Shown piece after piece: positions 51,915 to 61,331 of a stretch of 64,000 nucleotides of DNA. Made by a program: the position numbers and the translations under genes. The stretch spans positions 248,001 through 312,000 of the forward strand of contig NZ_BPUO01000005.1 in NCBI RefSeq assembly GCF_022179805.1, in the 5' to 3' direction. Below the pieces are notes generated by a model. It saw only the letters and a list, made by a program, of their open reading frames with translations, made no database searches and was not told the origin of the DNA. The DNA is from Cupriavidus pauculus. GTDB lineage: Bacteria > Pseudomonadota > Gammaproteobacteria > Burkholderiales > Burkholderiaceae. Position 1 is the stretch's first letter. Each line of letters opens with the position of its first letter.

Positions 51915-53666
51915 ATGGATCACAACCTGACCCTCATCACCACGCTCGCCGCGGGCTTTGGCATCGCGCTCGTCCTTGGATTCCTGGCCGAGCGCATGAA
52001 GATACCGGCCCTGGTTGGCTATCTGGTGTCCGGCATCATCATCGGGCCGGGCACGCCCGGCTTTGTGGCCGACGTGCACCTGGCCGCCCAGTTGTCCGAG
52101 ATCGGCATCATGCTGCTGATGTTCGGCGTGGGCCTGCATTTCTCGCTGAGCGACCTGCTGGCTGTGAAACGCATTGCAATACCGGGTGCCGTGGTGCAGA
52201 TGGGTCTCGCCACGCTGCTGGGCATGGCGCTCGGCTGGGCCTGGGGCTGGCATTGGGGCACGGGGCTGATCTTCGGACTGTCGCTGTCGTGCGCCAGCAC
52301 CGTGGTGCTGCTGAAGGCGCTGGAAAGCCGGGGCGTGCTGGAGACGATGAACGGCCGCATCGCCGTGGGCTGGCTGGTGGTGGAAGACCTGGCCACGGTG
52401 CTGGTGCTGGTGTTGCTGCCGCCGCTGGCGGGCCTGCTGGGCGGGTCGACGGGGCAGGCGGCGCAAGACTCGGGGTCGATCGGCATGACGATCTTCCAGA
52501 CGCTGCTGCAGGTGGTGGCCTTTATCGCGCTGATGCTGGTGGCGGGGCGCCGCGTGCTGCCGTGGCTGCTGTGGCAAGTGGCCAAGACCGGCTCGCGCGA
52601 GCTGTTCACGCTGGCGGTGGTGGCCGTGGCGATCGGCATCGCGTTTGGCGCGGCGGAAATCTTCAGTGTGTCGTTCGCGCTGGGGGCATTCTTTGCCGGC
52701 ATGGTGATGCGCGAGTCGCAGTTCAGTCATCGCGCGGCGGAAGAGTCGCTGCCGTTGCGCGACGCCTTCTCCGTGCTGTTCTTCGTGTCGGTCGGCATGC
52801 TGTTCAAGCCGGAAATCCTGGTGGAACAGCCGCTGCACGTGCTGGCCGTGGTGGCCGTGATCATCCTGGGCAAGTCGCTGGCGGCGTTCGTGCTGGTGCT
52901 GGCGTTCCGCTACCCGCTCAACACGGCGCTGACGGTGTCGGCCAGCCTGGCGCAGATCGGTGAGTTCTCGTTCATCCTGGCGGGCCTGGGCCTGACGCTG
53001 GGCTTGCTGCCGGAAGAGGGCATGAGCCTGGTGCTGGCCGGCGCGCTGATTTCCATTGCCTTGAATCCGCTGCTGTTCGCGGCGCTGGAGCCGGTCAGGC
53101 GCTGGATCCTGGCGCGTTCGGCCACGGCCCGCAGGCTGGAGCAGCGCGGCGACCCGTATGCCGAGCTGCCGATGACCACCGAGCGCAAGTACCTGCAGGG
53201 CCAGGTGGTGCTGGTCGGCTACGGCCGGGTGGGGCGCCGTATCGCTGCCGCGATGCAGGAGCGCAGCATCCCGTTCGTGATTGCCGACGAGAACCGCGAA
53301 CTGGTGGAAACCCTGCGCAAGGAAGGCTTTGCGGCGGTCTCGGGCAATGCCGCGGACCCGGCTGTCCTGATCCAAGCGCATATCGCCCACGCGTCCATGC
53401 TGGTGGTGGCGGTGCCGGAACCGCTGTTCGTGCGGCAAATGGTGGAAACGGCCCGTACGCTGAATCCCGAAGTCGAGATCGTCCTGCGCACCCATAGCGA
53501 GGATGAATCGAAGCTGTTCCGCAAGGAAGGGCTGGGCACGGTGTTCTACGGCGAGGAAGAGCTTGCCAAGGGCATGTCCGGCCATGTGCTGGGCCGCTTC
53601 GTGCCCGGCAACGCCAATGGCGCCCATGGCACCAACGGCGCGGGCGCCCATCCGGTAACGCCGTAG
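51915..53666 (+). CDS. ybaL: YbaL-type cation/proton antiporter with TrkA-N domain (CPA2)
   Basis: 583 aa. About twelve membrane helices (residues 10-385) of the Kef/CPA2 type: GYLVSGIIIGPGTPGFV, LSEIGIMLLMFGVGLHFSL and the helix with VVEDLATVLVLVLL that carries the exchange residues. An RCK/TrkA-N NAD-binding domain follows (VVLVGYGRVGRRIAAAM near 435), as in YbaL and KefB/C. It likely exports K+ or Na+ under stress. No KefF/G-like ancillary gene is adjacent. A GTG at 51873 would add 14 residues. Confidence 0.82.
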   Translation: MDHNLTLITTLAAGFGIALVLGFLAERMKIPALVGYLVSGIIIGPGTPGFVADVHLAAQLSEIGIMLLMFGVGLHFSLSDLLAVKRIAIPGAVVQMGLATLLGMALGWAWGWHWGTGLIFGLSLSCASTVVLLKALESRGVLETMNGRIAVGWLVVEDLATVLVLVLLPPLAGLLGGSTGQAAQDSGSIGMTIFQTLLQVVAFIALMLVAGRRVLPWLLWQVAKTGSRELFTLAVVAVAIGIAFGAAEIFSVSFALGAFFAGMVMRESQFSHRAAEESLPLRDAFSVLFFVSVGMLFKPEILVEQPLHVLAVVAVIILGKSLAAFVLVLAFRYPLNTALTVSASLAQIGEFSFILAGLGLTLGLLPEEGMSLVLAGALISIALNPLLFAALEPVRRWILARSATARRLEQRGDPYAELPMTTERKYLQGQVVLVGYGRVGRRIAAAMQERSIPFVIADENRELVETLRKEGFAAVSGNAADPAVLIQAHIAHASMLVVAVPEPLFVRQMVETARTLNPEVEIVLRTHSEDESKLFRKEGLGTVFYGEEELAKGMSGHVLGRFVPGNANGAHGTNGAGAHPVTP

Positions 53667-53673
53667 GCACGCG

Positions 53674-54693
53674 TCAGAGCCAGCGCTCCGCTTCATCCAG
53701 CAGCGCGCGTGGCGACACCATGTCGCGATGCGCAAAGCTGGCCAGCGTGAAGGACCGCACCATCGGCGGATCCCCGGGAATGCGGGCGATCAGCAGGTCG
53801 ATGTCCTGTGCCGGCGCCGGATTGTCCAGGGTCAGCAGCACGTTGGTGGCGCTGAGCCGTAGCGCCATATGTTCGATCGAAAACGACGTCGGCGCATCGG
53901 CGATGGTCTCGGCCAGGCATGCGAGCCGGTGGTCCAGTACATCGTGGGACGGGGTCAGTTGCGCCAGCTCGCGCTCGTTGGCGGCAATCTCGTCGCGCAG
54001 CGTGGCAGCCTCGGTGGCGCTGACCGCGGTGTCGGCGCCGAATACCGACCGCACGCCCGTGCCTTGCCGCTCCAGCAAGCGTAGACGGGCCACCAGCAGC
54101 GTATGTTCGTGGTCGAGTTCGTCCTGGCGCGACTTGCCCGCCGTGAAGCGCGCCAGCGCTTCCAGGGCTAGCTGATCGAACAACCGCCACACGATCTCGT
54201 CGCGCAGGGCCGCCTCCGAGGCGGCCATGATCGTGACCCGGTGCTCGCCGAAGCTGATATTGGTCTGGGGCACTTCAGATCGCATGACGTCGCCCTCCAG
54301 CGCCACGCCCAGCGTGCGCCGCTCGGTCATGGTCATCCCCAGGACGGTGAACGCGGTGGGTGTTCCGGGCGACTTGTCGAAGAACTCGCGCAGGTCCGGA
54401 GACCGGCTGAACGTCAGTTCCACGTCGTGTGGCGTGGCGAAGAACGCGTGGATGTACGGGTCCGTGCCCCAGGCGTGGGCCGTGGCCTCGCGCGGCGCGG
54501 GCAGGCCGTCGACCAGGCCGCGCACATGGGTCAGCGCCTGCTCCAGCGCGGGCCGCAGCCGGCGCCGATAGTGCGGCACCAGGCGCAGCCGGGGATTGAG
54601 CCGGGTGACGCGCTCGGCCAGTTCAGCCATCTCCCGCTTGCCGTGCCCGTCGCCGTGCGGCTTGTCGCGCCGCATCCACTCCAAGATGCCCAT
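53674..54693 (-). CDS. Unknown protein with central coiled coil (339 aa)
   Basis: Not recognised. Start ATG at 54693 has AGGAGA seven bases upstream. The N-terminal third is helical and basic, a beta-rich centre follows (DVELTFSRSPDLREFFDKSP; LGVALEGDVMRSEVPQTNIS), then a long helix (about 175-260, DELDHEHTLLVARLRLLERQ onward) probably forms a coiled coil. Soluble, no signal peptide. Convergent with the ybaL gene, seven bases apart. It may be a stress or cell-division-associated protein, but I cannot place it. Confidence 0.6.
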   Translation of the reverse strand: MGILEWMRRDKPHGDGHGKREMAELAERVTRLNPRLRLVPHYRRRLRPALEQALTHVRGLVDGLPAPREATAHAWGTDPYIHAFFATPHDVELTFSRSPDLREFFDKSPGTPTAFTVLGMTMTERRTLGVALEGDVMRSEVPQTNISFGEHRVTIMAASEAALRDEIVWRLFDQLALEALARFTAGKSRQDELDHEHTLLVARLRLLERQGTGVRSVFGADTAVSATEAATLRDEIAANERELAQLTPSHDVLDHRLACLAETIADAPTSFSIEHMALRLSATNVLLTLDNPAPAQDIDLLIARIPGDPPMVRSFTLASFAHRDMVSPRALLDEAERWL

Positions 54694-54756
54694 CGGTCTC
54701 TCCTGTATGAACGGCACGGTGCCTGGATTGTAGGCAATGAGGCGGTGCCCGAGCCC

Positions 54757-54771
54757 ATCACAAATCGTGAT
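54757..54771. promoter_or_regulatory. Inverted repeat ATCAC-N5-GTGAT upstream of the tcuA operon
   Basis: Perfect five-base arms with the T-N11-A spacing (T54758, A54770) of LysR sites, 126 bases before tcuA. No regulator gene is adjacent to the operon, so the binding protein would be encoded elsewhere. Confidence 0.4.
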
Positions 54772-54896
54772 ACCCCCATGCGGCTCAAGGGCTTAGCAGG
54801 GTTCCGCCCTGCGGATAGAGTCCCGCACAGACTCACGAAGGTATAGAAAGTCGTGTCCATCCCCACTCACAATCCCTGCACACAGGGCGCCCGCGC

Positions 54897-56327
54897 ATGA
54901 TCGACGTCCTGGTAATTGGCGGCGGCAATGCCGCCCTCTGCGCCGCACTGATGGCCCGCGAAGCCGGCGCCAGCGTGATGCTGCTGGAATCGGCCCCGCG
55001 CGAATGGCGCGGCGGCAATTCGTCCCATACCCGCAACCTGCGCTGCATGCATGACGCGCCGCAGGACGTGCTGGTCGAAGCCTATCCCGAAGAAGAGTAC
55101 TGGCAGGACCTGCTCAAGGTAACCGGCGGCCAGACCGACGAGACGCTGGCGCGGCTGGCCATTCGCGCGTCGTCGACGTGCCGCGACTGGATGCGCAGCC
55201 ATGGCGTGCACTTCCAGCCGCCGCTGTCGGGCGCGCTGCATGTGGCGCGTACCAATGCGTTCTTCATGGGCGGCGGCAAGGCGCTGGTCAACGCGTACTA
55301 CCGCAGCGCCGAGCGCCTGGGCGTGCAGATCCGCTACAACGCGCCGGTCGATGCGATCGAGCTCGACAACGGCCGCTTCGTGGCCGCGCGCATCGGCGGC
55401 GAACGCATCGAGGCCAAGGCTTGCGTGCTGGCCGCCGGCGGCTTCGAATCGAACCGCGAATGGCTGCGCGACGCCTGGGGCCAGAACGAGCGCGGCGAAT
55501 GGCCGGCCGATAACTTCCTGATCCGTGGCACGCGCTTCAACATGGGCGTGCTGCTCAAGTACATGATCGACGCGGGTGCGGACACCATCGGCGATCCGTC
55601 GCAGTCGCACTGCGTGGCCATCGACGCGCGCGCGCCGCTCTACGACGGTGGCATCTGCACGCGCATCGACTGCGTGTCGCTGGGCGTGGTGCTTAACGCC
55701 AATGCTGAGCGCTTCTACGACGAGGGCGAGGACTTCTGGCCCAAGCGCTACGCGATCTGGGGCCGCCTGGTGGCGCAGCAGCCGCAGCAGATCGGCTATT
55801 CGATCATCGACGCCAAGGCCGTGGGGCGCTTCATGCCGCCGGTGTTTCCGGGCGTCAAGGCCGACACGTTGCCGGAACTGGCGCGCAAGCTGGGCCTGGA
55901 CGAAGGCACGTTCATGCGCACCATCGACGACTACAACGCCGCGTGCCGTGTGGGCAAGTTCGACCATACTTCGCTGGACGACTGCCACACCGAGGGCGTG
56001 ACGCCGGCCAAGACCCACTGGGCACGGCCCATCGACACCGCGCCGTTCTTCGGCTACGCGCTGCGTCCCGGCATCACCTTTACCTATCTGGGTCTCAAGG
56101 TGAACCAGGAATCGGCGGTGCACTTTGGCGGCAAGCCCAGCCAGAACCTGTTCGTGGCTGGCGAGATGATGGCCGGCAACGTGCTGGGCAAGGGCTATAC
56201 GGCCGGCGTGGGCATGGCAATCGGTACGGCGTTCGGCCGCATCGCGGGCACCCAGGCGGCCAAGGCTGCTGCTTCGAACACGGCGGTATCGCATGCAACA
56301 CGGGAATCGGAATATGCAACATCTTGA
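54897..56327 (+). CDS. tcuA: FAD-dependent tricarballylate dehydrogenase TcuA-like
   Basis: 476 aa flavoprotein of the fumarate reductase/succinate dehydrogenase A type. The N-terminal dinucleotide fold is [15 protein letters not shown] (residues 6-20), the FAD contact GGNSSHTRN is at 39-47, and the C-terminal [19 protein letters not shown] closes the FAD site. TcuA oxidises tricarballylate to cis-aconitate and passes electrons to TcuB. Here the actual substrate could be another tricarboxylate (see neighbours). It overlaps tcuB by 14 bases and opens an operon running to 62339. Confidence 0.85.
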   Translation: MIDVLVIGGGNAALCAALMAREAGASVMLLESAPREWRGGNSSHTRNLRCMHDAPQDVLVEAYPEEEYWQDLLKVTGGQTDETLARLAIRASSTCRDWMRSHGVHFQPPLSGALHVARTNAFFMGGGKALVNAYYRSAERLGVQIRYNAPVDAIELDNGRFVAARIGGERIEAKACVLAAGGFESNREWLRDAWGQNERGEWPADNFLIRGTRFNMGVLLKYMIDAGADTIGDPSQSHCVAIDARAPLYDGGICTRIDCVSLGVVLNANAERFYDEGEDFWPKRYAIWGRLVAQQPQQIGYSIIDAKAVGRFMPPVFPGVKADTLPELARKLGLDEGTFMRTIDDYNAACRVGKFDHTSLDDCHTEGVTPAKTHWARPIDTAPFFGYALRPGITFTYLGLKVNQESAVHFGGKPSQNLFVAGEMMAGNVLGKGYTAGVGMAIGTAFGRIAGTQAAKAAASNTAVSHATRESEYATS

Positions 56328-57486
56328 AGCGCTGACGCGCGAGGCGGCGGCGCTGGCCAACGGCGCGCTGCCGCTGACCACGGACGAGGCCGAAGTCGCC
56401 CGCACCCTGCAGATCTGCAATGCCTGCCGCTATTGCGAGGGCTTCTGCGCGGTGTTTCCGGCCATGACGCGCCGCCTGGAGTTTCCGAAGGCGGATATCC
56501 ACTACCTGGCCAACCTGTGCCACAACTGCGGCGCCTGCTACCACGCCTGCCAATACGCGCCGCCGCACGAGTTCGCGGTGAACATCCCGCAGGCGATGGC
56601 CAAGGTGCGCGTGCAGACCTACGGCGACTATGCCTTCCCGGCCGCGCTGGGCGGCCTGTACCGCCGCGCGGGCATGACGATGGCGCTGGCGCTGGCCGGC
56701 GGCCTCGCGCTGTTCCTGCTGATGGTGCTGGCCATGCGCGGCACGCTGTGGCATGAGCCGCTGGCCGGCAACTTCTACGCGATCTTCCCGCACAACCTGC
56801 TGGCGGCGATGTTCGGCGTGGTGTTCCTGTTCGCCTGTGGCGCGCTGGGCATCGGCGTCACGCGCTTCTGGCGCAAGGTCACGCCCGGTACGCGCATCGA
56901 CGACGAACGCGGCGCCGCCACGGGTGGCGCGGTGCATGACGCGCTGAAGCTCAAGTACCTGGACGGCGGCCACGGGCAGGGCTGCAACAATGACGACGAC
57001 GCGTTCACGCTGCTGCGCCGCCGCTTCCACCATTTCACGTTCTACGGCTTCATGCTGTGCTTTGCGGCAACCGCCGTGGCCACGCTGTACCACTACCTGC
57101 TGGACCTGCATGCACCGTATCCGGTGACGAGCGTGCCGGTGCTGCTGGGCATCGCGGGCGGCATCGGCCTGCTGGTCGGGCCGGCGGGGCTGCTGTGGCT
57201 GAACCTGCGGCGCGACGAGCGCACGATGGACACGAAGCAGAAGCCGATGGACCGTGGCTTTATCGCGCTGCTGTTCCTGACCAGCGCAAGCGGCCTGGCG
57301 CTGCTGGCCCTGCGCGATACCGGCGCCATGGCATCGCTGCTGGCCGTGCACCTGGGTATCGTGATGGCGCTGTTCCTGACGCTGCCCTACGGCAAGTTCG
57401 CGCACGGTATCTTCCGCAGTGCGGCGCTGCTCAAGTTCCATATCGAAAAACGCCGGCCGAGCGATCTCGCGCTGGGGTCGGACTGA
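56314..57486 (+). CDS. tcuB: Tricarballylate utilisation iron-sulfur/membrane protein TcuB
   Basis: 390 aa membrane protein that re-oxidises TcuA and feeds electrons to the quinone pool. Two ferredoxin-type clusters: C35-C38-C41-C45 ([11 protein letters not shown]) and C69-C72-C75-C79 ([11 protein letters not shown]). About six membrane helices follow with histidines able to bind haem. The ATG at 56314 gives the expected start; an ATG at 56293 is also in frame. Its pairing with tcuA is diagnostic. Confidence 0.88.
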   Translation: MQHLEALTREAAALANGALPLTTDEAEVARTLQICNACRYCEGFCAVFPAMTRRLEFPKADIHYLANLCHNCGACYHACQYAPPHEFAVNIPQAMAKVRVQTYGDYAFPAALGGLYRRAGMTMALALAGGLALFLLMVLAMRGTLWHEPLAGNFYAIFPHNLLAAMFGVVFLFACGALGIGVTRFWRKVTPGTRIDDERGAATGGAVHDALKLKYLDGGHGQGCNNDDDAFTLLRRRFHHFTFYGFMLCFAATAVATLYHYLLDLHAPYPVTSVPVLLGIAGGIGLLVGPAGLLWLNLRRDERTMDTKQKPMDRGFIALLFLTSASGLALLALRDTGAMASLLAVHLGIVMALFLTLPYGKFAHGIFRSAALLKFHIEKRRPSDLALGSD

Positions 57487-57527
57487 ACCGAATCGAACCA
57501 AATAACGGAATCCCAAGGAGACACATC

Positions 57528-58316
57528 ATGACGAAACCCGGTGTGCTGAATATCCCGTCGATGCGCGGCCAGTGCAGCGAGGCGGAATGGCAGGCGCGTG
57601 TGGACCTGGCCGCGTGCTACCGGCTGGTCGAGCTGTTTGGCATGGCCGACATGATGGCCAACCATATCTCGGTGCGCGTGCCCGACGAGGACGACGCCTT
57701 CCTGATCAACCCGTACGGGATGATGTACGAGGAAATCACGGCGTCGTGCCTGATCAAGGTGGACCATGACGGCAAGATCCTGTCCAAGCCGGACTTCGGC
57801 GCGCTGAACTACGGCATTAACAAGGCCGGCTACGTGATCCACAGCGCGGTGCACCACGCCCGCCCGGAAGTGGCCTGCGTGATCCACACCCATAGCTGGG
57901 CGTCGATGGCCGTGTCGTCGCTGGAATGCGGGCTGCTGCCTATCACGCAGACCGCCATGCGCTTCCTGAAGATCGGCTATCACGACTACCAGGGCGTGGT
58001 GCTGGACACCGCCGAGCAGGAATCGCTGATTGCCGACCTGGGTAAGGGTGAAGCACTGATCCTGCGCAACCACGGCGCCATGACCGTGGGTAACTCCGTT
58101 GGCGAGGCATTCAACTGGATGCACCGGCTGGAACTGGCCTGCCGCTCGCAGGTCGCGGCCATGTCGTGCAACACGCCGCTGCAGCAGGTGCCGGCCGACG
58201 TGCTGCAGGAAACCTGGAACAACTACCAGCCCGGCACGCGGCGCCCTTACGGCCTGATGGAATGGCCGGCACTGCTGCGCAAGCTCGATCGCCTGGACCC
58301 GAGCTATCGCGACTGA
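57528..58316 (+). CDS. Class II aldolase/adducin family protein
   Basis: 262 aa zinc-dependent fold. Metal ligands H120 and H122 (HTHSWAS) and a later histidine in NHGAMTVG; the N-terminal phosphate-site NHISVRVPD and NPYGMMYEEIT are typical. AAGGAG lies seven bases before the ATG at 57528. Members cleave or decarboxylate hydroxy acids, such as fuculose phosphate aldolase or 3-oxo-tetronate decarboxylase. In this operon an acyl-lyase or decarboxylase step on the tricarboxylate breakdown product is plausible, but not shown. Confidence 0.8.
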   Translation: MTKPGVLNIPSMRGQCSEAEWQARVDLAACYRLVELFGMADMMANHISVRVPDEDDAFLINPYGMMYEEITASCLIKVDHDGKILSKPDFGALNYGINKAGYVIHSAVHHARPEVACVIHTHSWASMAVSSLECGLLPITQTAMRFLKIGYHDYQGVVLDTAEQESLIADLGKGEALILRNHGAMTVGNSVGEAFNWMHRLELACRSQVAAMSCNTPLQQVPADVLQETWNNYQPGTRRPYGLMEWPALLRKLDRLDPSYRD

Positions 58317-58398
58317 CGGCACGGAAGCCACAGAAGGGACAGGCAAGTCCCCACACAAGATCAAGATTGAAGAAAGCCCCCGCAGGTGGAGAAGACAG

Positions 58399-59373
58399 AT
58401 GAACCGCAGAACCTTGCTGGCGCAGATGCTTGCGCTTGGCGCCGCCCCGTACGTGATGGGCGCCCGTGCCCAGTCGTTGCCGAACAAGACGGTCACGCTG
58501 ATCGTGCCGTTCGCGCCCGGCGGCAACCTCGACGTGGTGGCGCGTGCCATCGCGCCAGCCCTGGAGCAGAACCTCGGCCGTAACGTGATCGTCGACAACC
58601 GCCCCGGCGCGGGCGGTGTGATCGGTGCCTCGGCCGTGGCCCGTGCCGAGCCGGACGGCAGCACGCTGCTGGTGACCACGCCGAACGCGGTAGTGGTACT
58701 GCCCAAGATGGCGCGCACCAACTTCAAGCTGGCAAGCTTCAGCCCCGTGGGACTGGTGTCGACCACGTCGCTGGTGATCGTCGTGAAGGGCGGCGATACG
58801 CGGTTCAAGGACGTCGAGGCGCTGCTGGCTTATGCGCGCGCCAACGTCGGCAAGCTGGCCGCCGGCCACGCCGGGCCGGGTACCACCAACCACATGGCGC
58901 TGCTGCAACTGGAAGATGCCGCGAAGATCCGGCTCAACCAGGTGCCGTACAAGGGCTCGGCCCCGGCGCTGATCGACCTGATGGGCGGCCAGATCGACAT
59001 GGTGGTGGACCAGTTGACCAGCTCCGCGCCGCATATCCAGTCTGGCGCGTTGCGCGTGCTGGCCGTGATGTCGCGCGAGCGTGATACCACGCTGCCCAAG
59101 GTGCCCACGCTGCGCGAGGCCGGCCTGGCCAACTTCGAGGCCACCACGGCCACCGGCTTGCTGGCGCCCGCCGGTACGCCGGCCGCTGTGGTCGATTCGA
59201 TCAACGCGGCACTGCGCCGTGCGCTGGCCGAAGGCAGCGTGCGCAGCCGGCTGCAGAGCGTGGGCAGCGTGGCCCAGGCATCGTCGCCGCAGGAACTGCT
59301 GGCGTCGCTGCAGAAGGAAGACGCACGCGCCCAGTCGCTGGCCGCGGCCGGCCGCCTCAAGGCCGCGGAATAA
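58399..59373 (+). CDS. Bug-type tripartite tricarboxylate transporter binding protein
   Basis: 324 aa with a signal peptide opening NRRTLLAQMLALGAAP, possibly Tat-like (NRRTLL), ending GARAQS. Family marks: VTLIVPFAPGGNLDVVARAI, IVDNRPGAGGVIGASAVARA, HVGPGTTNH-like hinge (GHAGPGTTNH) and VPYKGSAPALIDLMGGQID. It lies in the tcu operon, so the ligand is probably the operon's substrate, a di- or tricarboxylate. A second such protein is encoded at 60331 in the same operon. Confidence 0.88.
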   Translation: MNRRTLLAQMLALGAAPYVMGARAQSLPNKTVTLIVPFAPGGNLDVVARAIAPALEQNLGRNVIVDNRPGAGGVIGASAVARAEPDGSTLLVTTPNAVVVLPKMARTNFKLASFSPVGLVSTTSLVIVVKGGDTRFKDVEALLAYARANVGKLAAGHAGPGTTNHMALLQLEDAAKIRLNQVPYKGSAPALIDLMGGQIDMVVDQLTSSAPHIQSGALRVLAVMSRERDTTLPKVPTLREAGLANFEATTATGLLAPAGTPAAVVDSINAALRRALAEGSVRSRLQSVGSVAQASSPQELLASLQKEDARAQSLAAAGRLKAAE

Positions 59374-59385
59374 GGGGCCGATGCC

Positions 59386-60276
59386 ATGACACGACCCTGC
59401 CTGCCGCCGCTCGAAGCCGTCACGCCGCCGTCGTTCCGCGCGCCCGCCGGCGCCTGCGACAGCCATGCACATGTCTTCGGGCCCTATGCCCGCTATCCAC
59501 TGGCCGACGACCGCAGCTACACGCCGGCCGAGCATCCGGCCTCTGCGTTCATCGCGCACCTGGACCAGCTTGGCCTGACGCGCGGCGTGCTGGTGACCGC
59601 CAGCGCCAGCGGCACCGATAACAGCGTGGTGATCGATGCGCTGCGCCAGTACCCTACGCGGCTGCGCGGCATCGCGGTGCCCGCGCCCGACATCTCCGAT
59701 GCGCAGCTCGATGCCTGGCACGACGCCGGCGTGCGTGGCGTGCGTTTCAACCTGTACCAGGTGGATGGCCACGCGGTGTATCGCAATGGCGTGGGCATCG
59801 ACGTGCTGGAAGCGCTGGCGCCACAGCTCAAGGCGCGCGGCTGGCATGCGCAGATCTGGATCCACGCCCCCGACCTGGTGGAACTGGGGCCGCGCCTGAA
59901 GGCGCTGGGCCTGCCGCTGGTGATCGACCACATGGGCCGCATGGCCACGTCGCGCGGCGTGGGCGATGCCGGATTCCAGGCGCTGTGCGCGCTGCTGGCC
60001 GAGGGCGCCGCCTGGACCAAGATCTCGGGCGCCGACCGCCTGCAACCGGCCGGCGCGCCGTACCGCGAGGTGGACCCGTTCGTGGCGGCGCTGATGTCGG
60101 CCAACCCGGAGCAGGTGGTCTGGGGCACCGACTGGCCCCACATCAACTATTTCGATCCGGCGCAGATGCCGGACGACGGCGTGCTGTTCAACCTGCTGGC
60201 GCGCTGGCTGCCCAACGAGGCAGACCGCCACCGCGTGCTGGTGACCAACCCCGCGCGGCTGTACGACTTCGGGTAG
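59386..60276 (+). CDS. LigI-like amidohydrolase (2-pyrone-4,6-dicarboxylate lactonase family)
   Basis: 296 aa TIM-barrel metal hydrolase. H27 and H29 (CDSHAHVFGPYARYP), then the RSYTPAEH segment, VRGVRFNLYQ, LVIDHMGR and WGTDWPHIN followed by MPDDGVLFN all follow the order seen in LigI. LigI opens 2-pyrone-4,6-dicarboxylate to 4-oxalomesaconate, the substrate of GalB encoded at 45269. A related muconolactone hydrolase is the alternative. It starts 12 bases after the binding-protein stop. Confidence 0.8.
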   Translation: MTRPCLPPLEAVTPPSFRAPAGACDSHAHVFGPYARYPLADDRSYTPAEHPASAFIAHLDQLGLTRGVLVTASASGTDNSVVIDALRQYPTRLRGIAVPAPDISDAQLDAWHDAGVRGVRFNLYQVDGHAVYRNGVGIDVLEALAPQLKARGWHAQIWIHAPDLVELGPRLKALGLPLVIDHMGRMATSRGVGDAGFQALCALLAEGAAWTKISGADRLQPAGAPYREVDPFVAALMSANPEQVVWGTDWPHINYFDPAQMPDDGVLFNLLARWLPNEADRHRVLVTNPARLYDFG

Positions 60277-60330
60277 CACGCAGCCAGCCGGGCACCCAAC
60301 ACAACTACAACGAAGGAACGGAGACAAACC

Positions 60331-61323
60331 ATGACCCCCATCGCCCCCCGCAAGATTGGCCGCGCCACGCCGTGGCTGCTGGCCTGCGCGCTGACCGCCG
60401 GCCTGCTGCAGGCATCGCCCGCCCGCGCCGAGGACTACCCGACCAAGCCGGTGCGCGTGGTGGTGGCCTTCACGGCGGGCGGCACCACCGACATGCTGGC
60501 ACGCAGCGTGAGCCAGCAACTGGCGCAGCGGTTCAAGCAGTCGTTCGTGGTGGATAACCGGCCGGGTGCTGGCGGCAATATCGGTACCGAGTTCGTGGTG
60601 CGCGCGCCGGCCGATGGCTACACGCTGCTGGTCAACTCGGTGGGGCCGATCTCGATCAACCAGACGCTGTACAAGAAGCTCAACTACGATCCGCTGACCG
60701 ATCTGGTGCCGGTCATCCAGATTGCCGATGTGCCGAACGTGCTGGTGGTGCACCCGTCGCTGCCGGTGAAGACGTTCGATGAATTCGTGGCGTATGCCAA
60801 GGCCAACCCGGGCAAGCTCAACTACAGCTCCACGGGCGTCGGCACGTCGTCGCACCTGTCGGGCTTCATGCTGACCGAACGCATGGGCACGCAGGCCACG
60901 CACATTCCGTACAAGGGTGCAGATGCGCTGAACGACCTGCTGTCGGGACGCATCCAGTTCATGTTCGCGACGATCCCGTCGGTGATGTCGCATATCCAGG
61001 CCGGCAAGCTGCGCGCGCTGGCGGTGTCCAGCGCAAAGCGCTCGCGCTCGCTGCCCGATCTGCCCACCGTGGCGGAAAAGGGCTTTCCGGGCTTCGAGGC
61101 TGGGTCGTGGTTTGGCTTCTTCGCGCCCAAGGGCACGCCGCAGGACGTGGTGACCAAGGTGAACCAGGCCGTCAACGAGATCCTGCCGTCGCTGCAGGCG
61201 CAGATGATTCGCGAAGGCGCCGACCCGGTGGGCGGCTCGCCGAAGCAGTTTGGCGATTTCACGCGCAAGGAATACGTGAAATGGAAGGCCGTGGTCAAGG
61301 CGTCCGGCGCCACCGTCGATTGA
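60331..61323 (+). CDS. Bug-type tripartite tricarboxylate transporter binding protein
   Basis: 330 aa. The signal peptide ends SPARAEDYPTKPVRVVVAFT; family marks are FTAGGTTDMLARSVSQQLAQ, FVVDNRPGAGGNIGTEFVVR, GTSSHLSGFML and IPYKGADALNDLLSGRIQFM. GGAGAC lies before the ATG at 60331. Paired with the binding protein at 58399, so the operon may recognise two related acids or contain one duplicated function. No TctA or TctB gene is in the window. Confidence 0.9.
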   Translation: MTPIAPRKIGRATPWLLACALTAGLLQASPARAEDYPTKPVRVVVAFTAGGTTDMLARSVSQQLAQRFKQSFVVDNRPGAGGNIGTEFVVRAPADGYTLLVNSVGPISINQTLYKKLNYDPLTDLVPVIQIADVPNVLVVHPSLPVKTFDEFVAYAKANPGKLNYSSTGVGTSSHLSGFMLTERMGTQATHIPYKGADALNDLLSGRIQFMFATIPSVMSHIQAGKLRALAVSSAKRSRSLPDLPTVAEKGFPGFEAGSWFGFFAPKGTPQDVVTKVNQAVNEILPSLQAQMIREGADPVGGSPKQFGDFTRKEYVKWKAVVKASGATVD

Positions 61324-61331
61324 GTCACGCC

